Below are positions 10,201-18,049 of a stretch of DNA of 64,000 nt, in pieces. The stretch comes from Prevotella sp. (GTDB taxonomy: Bacteria > Bacteroidota > Bacteroidia > Bacteroidales > Dysgonomonadaceae): the NCBI GenBank assembly GCA_031285625.1, contig JAITVV010000029.1:1-64000 (forward strand). The letters are read 5' to 3'. A program made the translations under genes and the position numbers. Within the stretch, counting starts at the first letter, position 1. The number at the start of each line of letters is the position of its first letter. The notes under the pieces were generated by a model. It was not told the origin of the DNA and did no database searches. It saw only the letters and a program-made list of their open reading frames with translations.

Positions 10201-10229
10201 TAATTTTTACTTACAGTTTTTTTTCTCAT
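7227..10229 (-). CDS. SusC/RagA family TonB-dependent outer-membrane transporter
   Basis: A 1000-residue transporter. Order of parts: signal peptide (to about 31), carboxypeptidase-D-like regulatory domain (about 48-122, VKGAVTDENGDPLSGVSVVV), TonB-box region (LLDEVVVIGYG), plug domain (ALQGKIAGL, LRGVAS, PLVVIDGMPGGD, IDVLKDASAGAIYGTRAAGGVILITTKKG), then a 22-strand barrel ending in Phe (ILGVQLSF). It imports large ligands using TonB energy with the SusD lipoprotein encoded 15 bp downstream. Upstream lie a long hairpin and a dinucleotide microsatellite, an unusual leader that could affect expression. Confidence 0.95.
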   Translation of the reverse strand: MRKKTVSKNYGRKVLFLLLSLIFFQYSFASAIEVKDTNEIQNTEQNNLTVKGAVTDENGDPLSGVSVVVKGTTTGVMTDLDGTYTINVPNSNSTLVFSFIGFHKQEIDVNGKTSINVVLVEDTKLLDEVVVIGYGTLEKKQVTSSITSISDKDLVQGVGSTSVANALQGKIAGLMISPNTGPNSSNSFQLRGVASANSGQEPLVVIDGMPGGDIRSVLQEDIVSIDVLKDASAGAIYGTRAAGGVILITTKKGGDTNGKVNATYTGELTMRQDYAKPKVLSAEEFVAHGRGQDFGSSTDWYEELLNDNPISQRHVVTLSGGVKNAQIYTSLFYGENKGLPINDSRNDYGGRINTNFKLLEGWVDVMMRADYRQAKRKQGRPDFRQALRNNPTRSPYDATSETGYNIWLNDTEDYNVVADANLFKDEGLDQWFKPDFTFKLNVLPIEGLSYQQTIGFERRQWEQHKFRSKQHREELQKNRRGEAHLKFDKSENVNVEGYMTYLKQIDKHSINAVAGYSYFTHDREYFEMTNYNFSVDGTEFWDMNEGSYLKEGDADMKSRRDIKEKLLAFFARANYSYDDKYMATATLRREGSSKFSDANKWGTFWALSAGWRISKEDFMKDISFINDLKLRFAYGVTGNNGFSADYSKITYSADQRWPLPGGGAWLNTYGKSKTPNPDLRWEEKAEWNIGLDFSLFDNRLYGKFDTYRRKVNDLLFTVVVPSPPYPTQEMYKNIGNLENKGWEIELGADIVRSKNWNYSTNINFSHNTTKMLDMGINSYISSGGMPSPGNPGDALRVQENMKIGSFYLWKFAGFDDKGEFLLYNKAGDIIPASEKKQEDKRHMGNFNPSLVVGWSHSVSYKNWDMTVNLRSWIDFDVYNTIDMYYALPNDGQKTNLLKKAYEKNSHIKGEKQLCDFFLEDGTFLKIDAINIGYNLDLKRYTKNLFNHARFYVTATNVATFTGYGGLNPEVNINGIKDNGIEGLGFYPQTRSYILGVQLSF

Positions 10230-10366
10230 AATATGATCTTTGTTTAGTTAACTTGTAGTTAGTTGTTTAAGAGACAGGAAATGTCTTCTTTGAAATAAAT
10301 AGGTTTTTTCTGGGTTCTCACATAGGTTTTTGGTTTTAGAGGTTAATATTATGGGGGTATACGCAA

Positions 10367-10412
10367 AAAATCACCTTATCCGGTAGTTGGGCCTACCAGA
10401 TAAGGTGATTTT
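10367..10412. terminator. Long bipartite hairpin, bidirectional terminator-like
   Basis: Outer arms AAAATCACCTTATC (10367-10380) and GATAAGGTGATTTT (10399-10412) are perfect complements; an inner stem GGTAG/CTACC (10382-10386, 10393-10397) closes it. Runs of T follow on both strands (six T on the minus strand). It stands 138 bp upstream of the minus-strand susC start with no gene ending before it, so it may act as a leader attenuator rather than an ordinary terminator. Confidence 0.6.
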
Positions 10413-10461
10413 ATATATTATTATTTTCCTGTTTTCGGAAAAAAGGTTATATTGTGTGCTC

Positions 10462-10481
10462 TCTCTATCTATAGATAGAGA
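10462..10481. repeat. 20-bp perfect palindrome
   Basis: TCTCTATCTATAGATAGAGA reads identically on both strands. It directly precedes the TG/TC microsatellite and shares its CT-rich composition, so it may be part of the same slippage-prone tract or a protein-binding site. Confidence 0.5.
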
Positions 10482-10482
10482 A

Positions 10483-10564
<82 letters not shown>

Positions 10565-11031
10565 ATAAAATAGGGTTAACCACCAAATTTTCAGTTAAAA
10601 AAATGGCAGGTATTATTGCTTTATTTTGCTTTCTATTCATTATTAGATTTATAATCAGATGCTTTTTCTATATTTTAAGAATTGCGAAGTGCAATGTTAA
10701 TATCTATAAAAGTTTATCAAGGTGTTTTAAAAAGCAAAAAAAGTATCCTAATCGACACTTGGCAGTGTATAATACTCTTATGACGGGTATTAATACTTCG
10801 GGCGTATTTTTATACATGGATCAAAAAACTCGTATCTATACTAATTTATAGAAAGACTTCTTGAACACTGTTATTCTTATATACCATGTTTAAGGTATAT
10901 AAAATACCATATCAAGGGGATTTCATACCTAATAAGCTCATTATAATTTTGCAGTAAATATTATCTGTTTTTAACAAATTGATATTTATGGTATCTATAT
11001 AAAAATTGTTTGAGTTAATTAGGAAAAGGTT

Positions 11032-14000
11032 ATGTTGAAAATTAGGAAAATAAAACTACTATTGTTATTGAATGTATTTGTATTACTGGCATTTGCTCAG
11101 GCTGATAACGAGATCTTTGTTGTAAAGGGGCGGGTGACCGATGCTTCCGGTTCAGCTTTGCCGGGTGTGACTATACAGGTAAAAAGTAATGTCCAGAGCG
11201 GGACGCTTACGGATGTGGATGGATACTATTCTATCTCTGTAGAAAGAGGTGACTATCTGGTGTTTTCATATCTCGGATTTGAGACACATCAAGTTCAGAT
11301 ATTATCAAACAGGCAAGTTGATGTTGTGCTAAAAGAGAACAGTACAGAGCTAGATGAAGTTGTGGTTACTTCACTGAATATTCCCCGCGAAAAGAAAGCA
11401 TTGGGTTATGCTGTACAAGCTGTTTCAGGCAAAGCTTTGGAAACAAGACCAACAAATGCCCTGAGTGCCCTTTCGGGTAAAATATCCGGTTTACAGGTGA
11501 TATCCAGCGGAGGAAATATGGGTGGTTCGTCACGTGTAACATTGCGCGGTATAAATTCCATTACAGGGAATAACCAGCCACTATATATTATTGATGGTGT
11601 CCCATTGGATAATACGGATATGAATACATCGGCTACTATAAATGGTAGTGCCGGTAAAGATGTGGGCAGCACTATACAGGATATAAATCCGGATGATATA
11701 GCAGATATAAGCGTATTGAAAGGGCCTTCAGCAGCTGCTCTCTACGGTACACGTGCCGCAAACGGGGTAATATTAATTACCACAAAGAAGGGAGACAGGG
11801 GAGATGATCGTATTGATATACAAGTAAATACGGGTATTGAATTTGAAAATGTAGTGAGGTTACCTAAGCGCCAGAAATTATATGGTGGTGGATACAGTAC
11901 TACTTTTCAGAAAGTGACTATAGACGGAAAAGAGTATAATATAGCAGATTATGCTGCAGACGAAAGCTGGGGGCCAAAACTGGATGGTACACCAGTATTG
12001 CAATGGTATAACCTCGACCCTGAATATGCAAGCGATTACCTGAATCCGCAGCCTTGGGCATATCCTAAGAATGATGTGACTGATTTCTTCCGTACAGGTG
12101 TATCGAATACAAACAATATAGCTCTGTCGAAAAATTCGGCAAGAGGGGCTTTTCGGGTATCATTTACCAATAAAAATGTAAAAGGTACTGTTCCCAATTC
12201 TTCATTGAGTAGAAATTCCGTAAATATATCAGGTAATACGAAAGGAGATCTGGTTTCATTCTTTGGAAATGTAAATTATATAAATAACAGGTCTACAGGT
12301 CGTCCGTGGACTGGTGCTTCCAATCGTAATATTATGCTTGAAGCATACCAATGGGGACAGGTGCAGGTAGATTATAAGAGACTGAGTGAATATAAACGTG
12401 CTGATGGTACTCCCCGTTCGTGGAACCGCACAAGCTGGGAAAATACACCTGAAGCCGAGAAAACAAAATATATAGATAACCCGTATTGGTCAGCCTATGA
12501 GAGTTATCTGAAAGAAAGCAGAGACAGATTGTATGGTAATGTAGGTTTAGTGATCACCCCGACTAAGTGGTTAAGTCTGACAGGACGGGTAAATGGAGAC
12601 ATTTATCAGTATAATTCGCAAGATCGTATTGCATATTATTCCCGTTCACAGTCAATGTATCAGGAATATTCCCAAAAATTTGATGAATTTAACTATGAGT
12701 TTCTGGCGACTACAAACAACCGTTGGGGTGATCATTCTTTGGTTGCTAATATTGGAGCAAACTATATGAGGCGTAACAGGCGTGTAAGTGATATACAAAC
12801 CTCAGGAGGACTTACTATTCCTGAGTATTACAGCCTGAATAATGCTTCTTCGATCATTGTAAATCCGTCTACCGGGCTTTATAAGAAAGCTATATCATCA
12901 GTATATGGCAGTTTCTCTTATGGCTGGAAGAGCATGTTATATGTAGATGGTACTATACGGAACGACTGGTCGTCTACTTTGCCAAAGGATAATAACTCGT
13001 TTTTATATCCTTCTATTACATCTTCTTTTGTATTCACAGAACTTCCTGCACTGAAAAATCAGAACTGGCTATCGTTCGGAAAGGTACGCTTAGGATGGGC
13101 AGAAGTAGGTAATGATACCGATCCTTATCAACTATATAAAACATATGAGGCCCTCAATGCATTTGATGGGAATATATCGTATACATTATCAGACAAGCTG
13201 AACAACCCGGATTTGAAGCCGGAGATTACATCTTCATGGGAAGCAGGCTTACAATTGCAGTTCTTCAATAATCTGGTAGGATTGGATGTAACATATTATG
13301 ACAATAATACCCGCAATCAAATTATCTCATTACCAACCTCCGACGCTTTCGGATATAGTTATAAGCTGATTAATGCAGGGAAGATAAACAATAAAGGTAT
13401 TGAAGCCACATTGACTGTAAATCCTATCCGCCAGAAAGACTGGGACTGGACAGCTATTGCCAACTTCTCTAAGAACAGTAATAAAATTATCAAATTGTCG
13501 GATGCTGTGAATACGCTGCAATTGAGCAACACGCTGGTCTCGCTGGTAGCAGAAGAAGGGGAGAGCTATGGTCAGATAAAAGGGTATGACTTTGTATATG
13601 CTCCTGATGGACAAAAAGTGGTAAACAGTGATGGCGTATATATGCGTACCGACCAGTTTGCATCATTGGGAAGCGTGTTGCCTGATTTCCTCTGGAGTTT
13701 TCAAAACCAGATCAGGTATAAGGATTTTACATTCGGGTTCCTGATTGACTCAAGAATAGGAGGGAAATTTTTCTCTCAGACGTATAAGGTAGGTATGTAT
13801 TCGGGTATATTGGAATCAACTGCTGCAAATAATATCCGTGAGGATGGTATTGTTCTTAATGGTGTAACAGGAGATGTCGTCTTTAATGCTGATGGAACAT
13901 ATACTGTCTCCAATACGGCAACAAACGATAAACGTGTAACTGCACAGGCATGGGCGCAAAACCAATATAACGGGCCTACAGCATATACCGTTTTCGATGC

Positions 14001-14232
14001 TACATTTATAAAGCTGCGTGAGCTGACTCTGGGTTACACATTTAAATTGCCGAAATGGAAGATCGAGAGTGTAAGTGTAACCGCTTATGCCCGTAACCTG
14101 TGGAATATCTATACCAAGAGTAAGGATATAGATCCCGAGTTGACAAATAGTAGCGGCAATGTACAGGGTATAGAAGGAGGTAATATTCCTGTGCCGGTAA
14201 CATATGGGTTAAATCTTGGTTTTAAATTCTAA
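11032..14232 (+). CDS. SusC/RagA family TonB-dependent outer-membrane transporter
   Basis: A 1066-residue transporter with a signal peptide (MLKIRKIKLLLLLNVFVLLA), carboxypeptidase-D-like regulatory domain (about 29-105, VKGRVTDASGSALPGVTIQV), TonB-box region (TELDEVVVTSL), plug (ALSGKISGLQV, VTLRGINSI, PLYIIDGVPLDN, ISVLKGPSAAALYGTRAANGVILITTKKG) and a C-terminal barrel ending YGLNLGFKF. It heads a three-gene plus-strand group with a SusD-like_2 lipoprotein and a TlpA-like lipoprotein. That grouping is common in Bacteroidetes and usually lacks glycoside hydrolases, so the ligand may be peptide, glycopeptide or metal complex rather than polysaccharide (inference). Confidence 0.95.
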   Translation: MLKIRKIKLLLLLNVFVLLAFAQADNEIFVVKGRVTDASGSALPGVTIQVKSNVQSGTLTDVDGYYSISVERGDYLVFSYLGFETHQVQILSNRQVDVVLKENSTELDEVVVTSLNIPREKKALGYAVQAVSGKALETRPTNALSALSGKISGLQVISSGGNMGGSSRVTLRGINSITGNNQPLYIIDGVPLDNTDMNTSATINGSAGKDVGSTIQDINPDDIADISVLKGPSAAALYGTRAANGVILITTKKGDRGDDRIDIQVNTGIEFENVVRLPKRQKLYGGGYSTTFQKVTIDGKEYNIADYAADESWGPKLDGTPVLQWYNLDPEYASDYLNPQPWAYPKNDVTDFFRTGVSNTNNIALSKNSARGAFRVSFTNKNVKGTVPNSSLSRNSVNISGNTKGDLVSFFGNVNYINNRSTGRPWTGASNRNIMLEAYQWGQVQVDYKRLSEYKRADGTPRSWNRTSWENTPEAEKTKYIDNPYWSAYESYLKESRDRLYGNVGLVITPTKWLSLTGRVNGDIYQYNSQDRIAYYSRSQSMYQEYSQKFDEFNYEFLATTNNRWGDHSLVANIGANYMRRNRRVSDIQTSGGLTIPEYYSLNNASSIIVNPSTGLYKKAISSVYGSFSYGWKSMLYVDGTIRNDWSSTLPKDNNSFLYPSITSSFVFTELPALKNQNWLSFGKVRLGWAEVGNDTDPYQLYKTYEALNAFDGNISYTLSDKLNNPDLKPEITSSWEAGLQLQFFNNLVGLDVTYYDNNTRNQIISLPTSDAFGYSYKLINAGKINNKGIEATLTVNPIRQKDWDWTAIANFSKNSNKIIKLSDAVNTLQLSNTLVSLVAEEGESYGQIKGYDFVYAPDGQKVVNSDGVYMRTDQFASLGSVLPDFLWSFQNQIRYKDFTFGFLIDSRIGGKFFSQTYKVGMYSGILESTAANNIREDGIVLNGVTGDVVFNADGTYTVSNTATNDKRVTAQAWAQNQYNGPTAYTVFDATFIKLRELTLGYTFKLPKWKIESVSVTAYARNLWNIYTKSKDIDPELTNSSGNVQGIEGGNIPVPVTYGLNLGFKF

Positions 14233-14251
14233 AAAAATTATCTATTATATA

Positions 14252-14285
14252 GAGCTATTAGCTGATAGCTTTTAGCCATTAGCTC
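14252..14285 (+). promoter_or_regulatory. Imperfect hairpin in the susC-susD spacer
   Basis: GAGCTATTAGCT pairs imperfectly with AGCCATTAGCTC across about 10 nt, just after the susC stop. A hairpin here could lower readthrough or protect the susC mRNA 3' end, giving unequal SusC and SusD levels. A 51-bp palindromic element follows at once (14290-14340). Confidence 0.4.
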
Positions 14286-14289
14286 AAGG

Positions 14290-14340
14290 AAAAAGTAACA
14301 ATTAAAAATATACGAAAAGGTGTCACCTTTGTCACTTTTT
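14290..14340 (+). repeat. 51-bp palindromic element, copy 1
   Basis: Arms AAAAAGTAACA (14290-14300) and TGTCACTTTTT (14330-14340) are near-complements; the right half contains CACCTTTG, one base from a -7 box. The same layout occurs at 23642-23692 (inverted) and 50238-50285. It lies 23 bp upstream of the SusD-like start. Confidence 0.75.
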
Positions 14341-14362
14341 AACAAAATAGAAATTTCACATT

Positions 14363-15901
14363 ATGAAAATAAATAAATTATATATAACCGGTCTCTTTGT
14401 TTCTGTCCTTTTATCGTCCTGTGTAGATGATATCAATGAAGATCCAAACCGTCCTTCTTCAGTTCCTACTACATCACTGATCACTTCATCCGAAAAGTTG
14501 TTAGTAGATAATTTGCGTAATGAATCAGTATCTTTAAGGGGTTCTATGTTATTCGTTCAGTATTTTGCACAAAATACATATACTACTCAGTCGAGATACG
14601 ATATTCCGTTCAGTTATTCCGATGATTATTGGAAAGGGCTGTACAAGACATTGAACAATCTGGAAGAGATTGTCAAACTGAATACCGACCCGGCAACAAA
14701 AGATGTAGCAACAGCAAACGGTGCAGGGCGCAATGCTACGCAAATTGCTATAAGCCGCATATTAAAGTCATACGCATTTTATGCTCTGACCGATGTATTC
14801 GGGAATATTCCTTACGAATCGTATGGTAATAAGGATACGGATTTTCAGGCATTGCAACTGGATCCTGAAAATATTACGCCGGCATATGCTTCACAGGAAA
14901 AGATATATGTAGATATTTTGAATGAACTGAAAGCTGCCGGGGATACCCTGATTAAATATCAGGCGGAAACAACCTTCGGGAAGGCTGATATAATCTATGG
15001 GGGTAGCAATCAGAAATGGGCTAAATTTGCCAATTCATTACGCCTGCGTTTTTCTACCCGTCTGAAAGAGAAGGATCAGGCTCTATACAAAGAGCATTTT
15101 GAAGATGCACTGAGCAAAGGTGTATTTACAAGCAATGGAGATAATGCCGCATTTAAGTATTCAACTACATCACCTAATGAAGCACCGTTGTACAGGGCAA
15201 CCGTTACTGCTAATAGGAAAGACTTTGCGCTCTCTCATATATTTGTGGATTTGCTACAGGGTAAGAATACAATATTACCTGCGGTTGACCCGCACTTGCC
15301 GGTATATGCTTTACCTGCTGCTACAAGGGGTACTTACTTCGGATTGCCTTACGGACTGGCAAATGATCAGGCAGGTAAATTTGCTGCTACAGGTGTCAGC
15401 TTGCCGGGAGCGGTAATCAATGCTGCTAACTATGCGGAAGTACTGATGGAGTATGCAGAAGTAGAGTTTCTTATATCAGAATATAATGGATGGGCGCAAA
15501 GTAGCTATGCATCAGGGGTACGTGCCTCTCTCGAAAAATGGGGTGTATCTGATGATGATGTAAACACTTATCTGGCTTCATTACCTGCAGCAAATCAGAA
15601 GAATGTACTGACTCAGAAATATATTGCGCTCTATATGCAGGGACTGGAGTCGTGGAGCGAATACCGCCGTACAGGTTATCCCGATTTTCTCGTAAAAGAA
15701 GGAGATATAGTATTTCAGGGAACTATCGATGGTGAAGAAGTAACTTACCGTTTCGAACCTTTGTTCGGTGACGGAGGAATACCAAGCCGCTTGTATTACC
15801 CTACCAAAGAGCAGAATGTCAATCAGGCGAATTACCAGCAGGCTTTATCAGTACAGGGTAATGATAAAATAGAGACTAAGTTATGGGTATTTAAGAAGTA
15901 G
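14363..15901 (+). CDS. SusD-like_2 family outer-membrane lipoprotein
   Basis: 512 residues. Signal peptide with lipobox SVLLSSC (Cys20) followed by VDDINEDPNRPSSVPTTSLI, the opening typical of the SusD-like_2 family. Further hallmarks are YWKGLYKTLNNLEEIV, ISRILKSYAFYALTDVFGNIPYESY and the late segment YIALYMQGLESWSEYRRTGYPDF. It would be the substrate-capturing partner of the upstream SusC. The 130-bp gap after susC holds a hairpin and a palindromic repeat, so the gene may have its own promoter. Ligand unknown. Confidence 0.93.
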   Translation: MKINKLYITGLFVSVLLSSCVDDINEDPNRPSSVPTTSLITSSEKLLVDNLRNESVSLRGSMLFVQYFAQNTYTTQSRYDIPFSYSDDYWKGLYKTLNNLEEIVKLNTDPATKDVATANGAGRNATQIAISRILKSYAFYALTDVFGNIPYESYGNKDTDFQALQLDPENITPAYASQEKIYVDILNELKAAGDTLIKYQAETTFGKADIIYGGSNQKWAKFANSLRLRFSTRLKEKDQALYKEHFEDALSKGVFTSNGDNAAFKYSTTSPNEAPLYRATVTANRKDFALSHIFVDLLQGKNTILPAVDPHLPVYALPAATRGTYFGLPYGLANDQAGKFAATGVSLPGAVINAANYAEVLMEYAEVEFLISEYNGWAQSSYASGVRASLEKWGVSDDDVNTYLASLPAANQKNVLTQKYIALYMQGLESWSEYRRTGYPDFLVKEGDIVFQGTIDGEEVTYRFEPLFGDGGIPSRLYYPTKEQNVNQANYQQALSVQGNDKIETKLWVFKK

Positions 15902-15925
15902 TTTGTAGCTTTACAGGAAAAATAA

Positions 15926-16076
15926 GAGGCTGTACCAAAAGTAATTCTTACTTTCTCTTTATCATGTTGAACGGAGTGAAACATCTCGTATCTGGAGGGT
16001 TGAGATTCTTCGTTGCACTCAGAATGACAAAGAGAGTAACAATTTGATAGGATACTTTTACTTGTGAGACAGCCTC
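15926..16076. repeat. Palindromic repeat region containing dispersed repeat A, copy 1
   Basis: Outer arms GAGGCTGT (15926-15933) and ACAGCCTC (16069-16076) frame a foldable stretch. Within it lies dispersed repeat A (15948-16039), itself an imperfect palindrome opening with TTACTTTCTCTTT, with AAAGAGAGTAA at its end. Repeat A recurs at 23685-23774 and 25111-25195. No ORF inside. It fills the spacer between the SusD-like and TlpA-like genes, in the manner of REP or MITE-like intergenic elements. Confidence 0.8.
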
Positions 16077-16090
16077 AAAAACATACTAAA

Positions 16091-17317
16091 ATGAAAAAAT
16101 ATTTATTAATTTCTACCATAATCCTATTTTTTATGGCATGTAATAAGACTCAGAACCATAAGTTGGAAGATGGAAAATGGAGAGGTGAGTTCTCTGTTTC
16201 AGACCAGCAGTTTCCCTTCTTGTTTGAAGTACAGGGTGCAGCAACTGACTCGGCTACAGTCTATCTGATAAATGGAGCAGAGAGAGTTCCACTAAATGGA
16301 ATAACCTATTCTAATGATACGGTAAGTATTCCAATCGAAGCGTACGATGCTATATTAACAGGTGTGGTGACTGATGGAAAATTTGAAGGTAAGTTTAAGA
16401 AACTGTTTGTTGATAATGACGAAGGAGTGCCTTTTATCGCAGTCAAAAGCGATGCTCCCCGTTTCGAAGTAGCAAGCACTCCTGCAACTACTTCCCTTGC
16501 CGGTAAATGGGATATTGACTTTATCGGACAAAAAGGGGATACTACCCACAATGTAGGTATATTCAATCAGGATGCAACTATTCTTACAGGTTCTATACTG
16601 ACCAATGCAGGCGACCTTCGCTATCTGGAAGGGGCTTTGACAAATGATGGATTCCAATTCTCTGCATTTGCAGGTCTTAGTCCATATCTGATAAAAGGTA
16701 AGTTTGAGGGAAATGACAGTTTTACAGGGGAATTCTATACTACCAGAGGTGCAACAAAGCTTATTGGCAAACGTAATGCAGATGCTGCCCTTGCCGACCC
16801 CTACGGCCTGGCTTATATGAAGAAAGGATATGATCGCCTCGATTTCACTTTTCCGAATATAGAAGGTCAAAAAGTCTCTTTATCCGACCCTCGTTATAAA
16901 GATAAGGTTGTGATAGTGTCTATTCTGGGAAGCTGGTGTCCGAACTGTCTGGATGAAATGGAATACCTTTCGCCGTGGTATAAGGAGAATAATAAGCGGG
17001 GTGTCGAAATCATTGGGTTGGCCTTTGAACGTAAGGATGACCCTGAATATGTGAAGACAGTTCTTTCGCGTTTGGTTAAGCGTTACGATACCACTTACGA
17101 GATATTATTTGCAGGAAAACTGGGAGACGACGCCACAGCAAAAGCCCTTCCGCAAGTGAGTAAGATTATGGGATACCCTACTACTATCTTCATCGATAAG
17201 AAAGGTGCGGTGAGAAAGATTCATACCGGATTCAATGGCCCTGCCACAGGGTTATTCTATGAAGAGTTCAAGCAGGACTTTAATAAAGTAGTGGATGATT
17301 TATTAGCTGAGAAGTAG
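16091..17317 (+). CDS. TlpA-like thioredoxin-fold lipoprotein
   Basis: 408 residues from the ATG at 16091, chosen over 16064 because it gives a clean signal peptide with lipobox FFMAC (Cys17). The N-terminal 250 residues form a beta-rich region with no recognised family beyond its common pairing with TlpA domains. The C-terminal domain is a TlpA/ResA-like thioredoxin fold with active site SWCPNC (Cys283, Cys286) and a cis-proline motif GYPTTIFID. It probably reduces or isomerises disulfides at the periplasmic face. Genes of this type commonly follow SusC/SusD-like_2 pairs. A strong terminator follows at 17341. Confidence 0.9.
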   Translation: MKKYLLISTIILFFMACNKTQNHKLEDGKWRGEFSVSDQQFPFLFEVQGAATDSATVYLINGAERVPLNGITYSNDTVSIPIEAYDAILTGVVTDGKFEGKFKKLFVDNDEGVPFIAVKSDAPRFEVASTPATTSLAGKWDIDFIGQKGDTTHNVGIFNQDATILTGSILTNAGDLRYLEGALTNDGFQFSAFAGLSPYLIKGKFEGNDSFTGEFYTTRGATKLIGKRNADAALADPYGLAYMKKGYDRLDFTFPNIEGQKVSLSDPRYKDKVVIVSILGSWCPNCLDEMEYLSPWYKENNKRGVEIIGLAFERKDDPEYVKTVLSRLVKRYDTTYEILFAGKLGDDATAKALPQVSKIMGYPTTIFIDKKGAVRKIHTGFNGPATGLFYEEFKQDFNKVVDDLLAEK

Positions 17318-17340
17318 TTTGAAATAAAATAATTTATAAT

Positions 17341-17374
17341 AGGCCGGATATCAAGAGTATCCGGCCTGTTTTTT
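17341..17374 (+). terminator. Rho-independent terminator
   Basis: Stem AGGCCGGATA (17341-17350) and TATCCGGCCT (17358-17367), 7-nt loop, then G and six T. It ends the SusC, SusD-like, TlpA-like transcript. Confidence 0.92.
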
Positions 17375-17402
17375 ATAACTTTATAGCTACAAACGTAAGC
17401 AG

Positions 17403-17996
17403 ATGAAAACAGAACTTGAAAAATGTATGTCCGGCGAATGGTATGACTGTCACGATGAGGTCTTTGTCGAGTTTAAAACCAAAGCCCGAAAGCTGGTAGG
17501 TGAATATAATAGACTGCCTTATGATAACAAAGGACGTCGCCATGAGGTTCTTAAAGAGTTATTCGGTAGTATGGGAACCAATGTGTCGGTGGGTAATCCG
17601 TTTATATGTGATTACGGCTGTAATATACATATAGGGAATAATGTATCTATCAATATGAACTGTACCTTGGTCGATTGCAATAAGATAACAATCGGCGACA
17701 ATGTACTTATAGCCTCCAATGTACAAATCTATACGGCAGGGCATCCCATCGAGTTGAAAGACCGTCTCACTCCCGATTGGAATCCGGAGAGCGATGAATA
17801 CTTCTGTCGTACTTATGCACTTCCGGTCACTATCGAAGACGGATGCTGGATTGGCGGTGGAGTCATTATTGTACCGGGAGTCACTATTGGTAGAGGTTCG
17901 GTAATAGGTGCAGGAAGCGTCGTCACAAAAGACATTCCTGCCAATAGCCTTGCAGTGGGTAATCCATGCAGGGTAATCCGCAAGATTAATGTATAA
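17403..17996 (+). CDS. Sugar O-acetyltransferase, maltose/galactoside acetyltransferase type
   Basis: A 197-residue acetyl-CoA-dependent O-acetyltransferase of the left-handed beta-helix superfamily. The N-terminus (MKTELEKCMSGEWYDCHDEVF) matches the Maac domain of maltose acetyltransferases. Hexapeptide repeats follow (NIHIGNNVSINMNCTLVDCNKITIGDNVLI), then YTAGHPIELKDR with the catalytic His of the family, and the coenzyme-binding coils IGGGVIIVPGVTIGRGSVIGAGSVV. Probably cytoplasmic and single-gene, starting 29 bp after a strong terminator. Physiological acceptor is unknown; related enzymes acetylate non-metabolised sugars. Confidence 0.92.
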   Translation: MKTELEKCMSGEWYDCHDEVFVEFKTKARKLVGEYNRLPYDNKGRRHEVLKELFGSMGTNVSVGNPFICDYGCNIHIGNNVSINMNCTLVDCNKITIGDNVLIASNVQIYTAGHPIELKDRLTPDWNPESDEYFCRTYALPVTIEDGCWIGGGVIIVPGVTIGRGSVIGAGSVVTKDIPANSLAVGNPCRVIRKINV

Positions 17997-17998
17997 AA

Positions 17999-18028
17999 AT
18001 AGGGATTAGCTTCACAGCCAGTCCCTAT
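17999..18028. terminator. Weak hairpin between convergent genes
   Basis: Stem ATAGGGA (17999-18005) with TCCCTAT (18022-18028), 16-nt loop, in the 53-bp space between the acetyltransferase and the convergent barrel-protein gene. No strong T-tract. Confidence 0.45.
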
Positions 18029-18049
18029 GCTATTTGTCAGATTCTTGTT

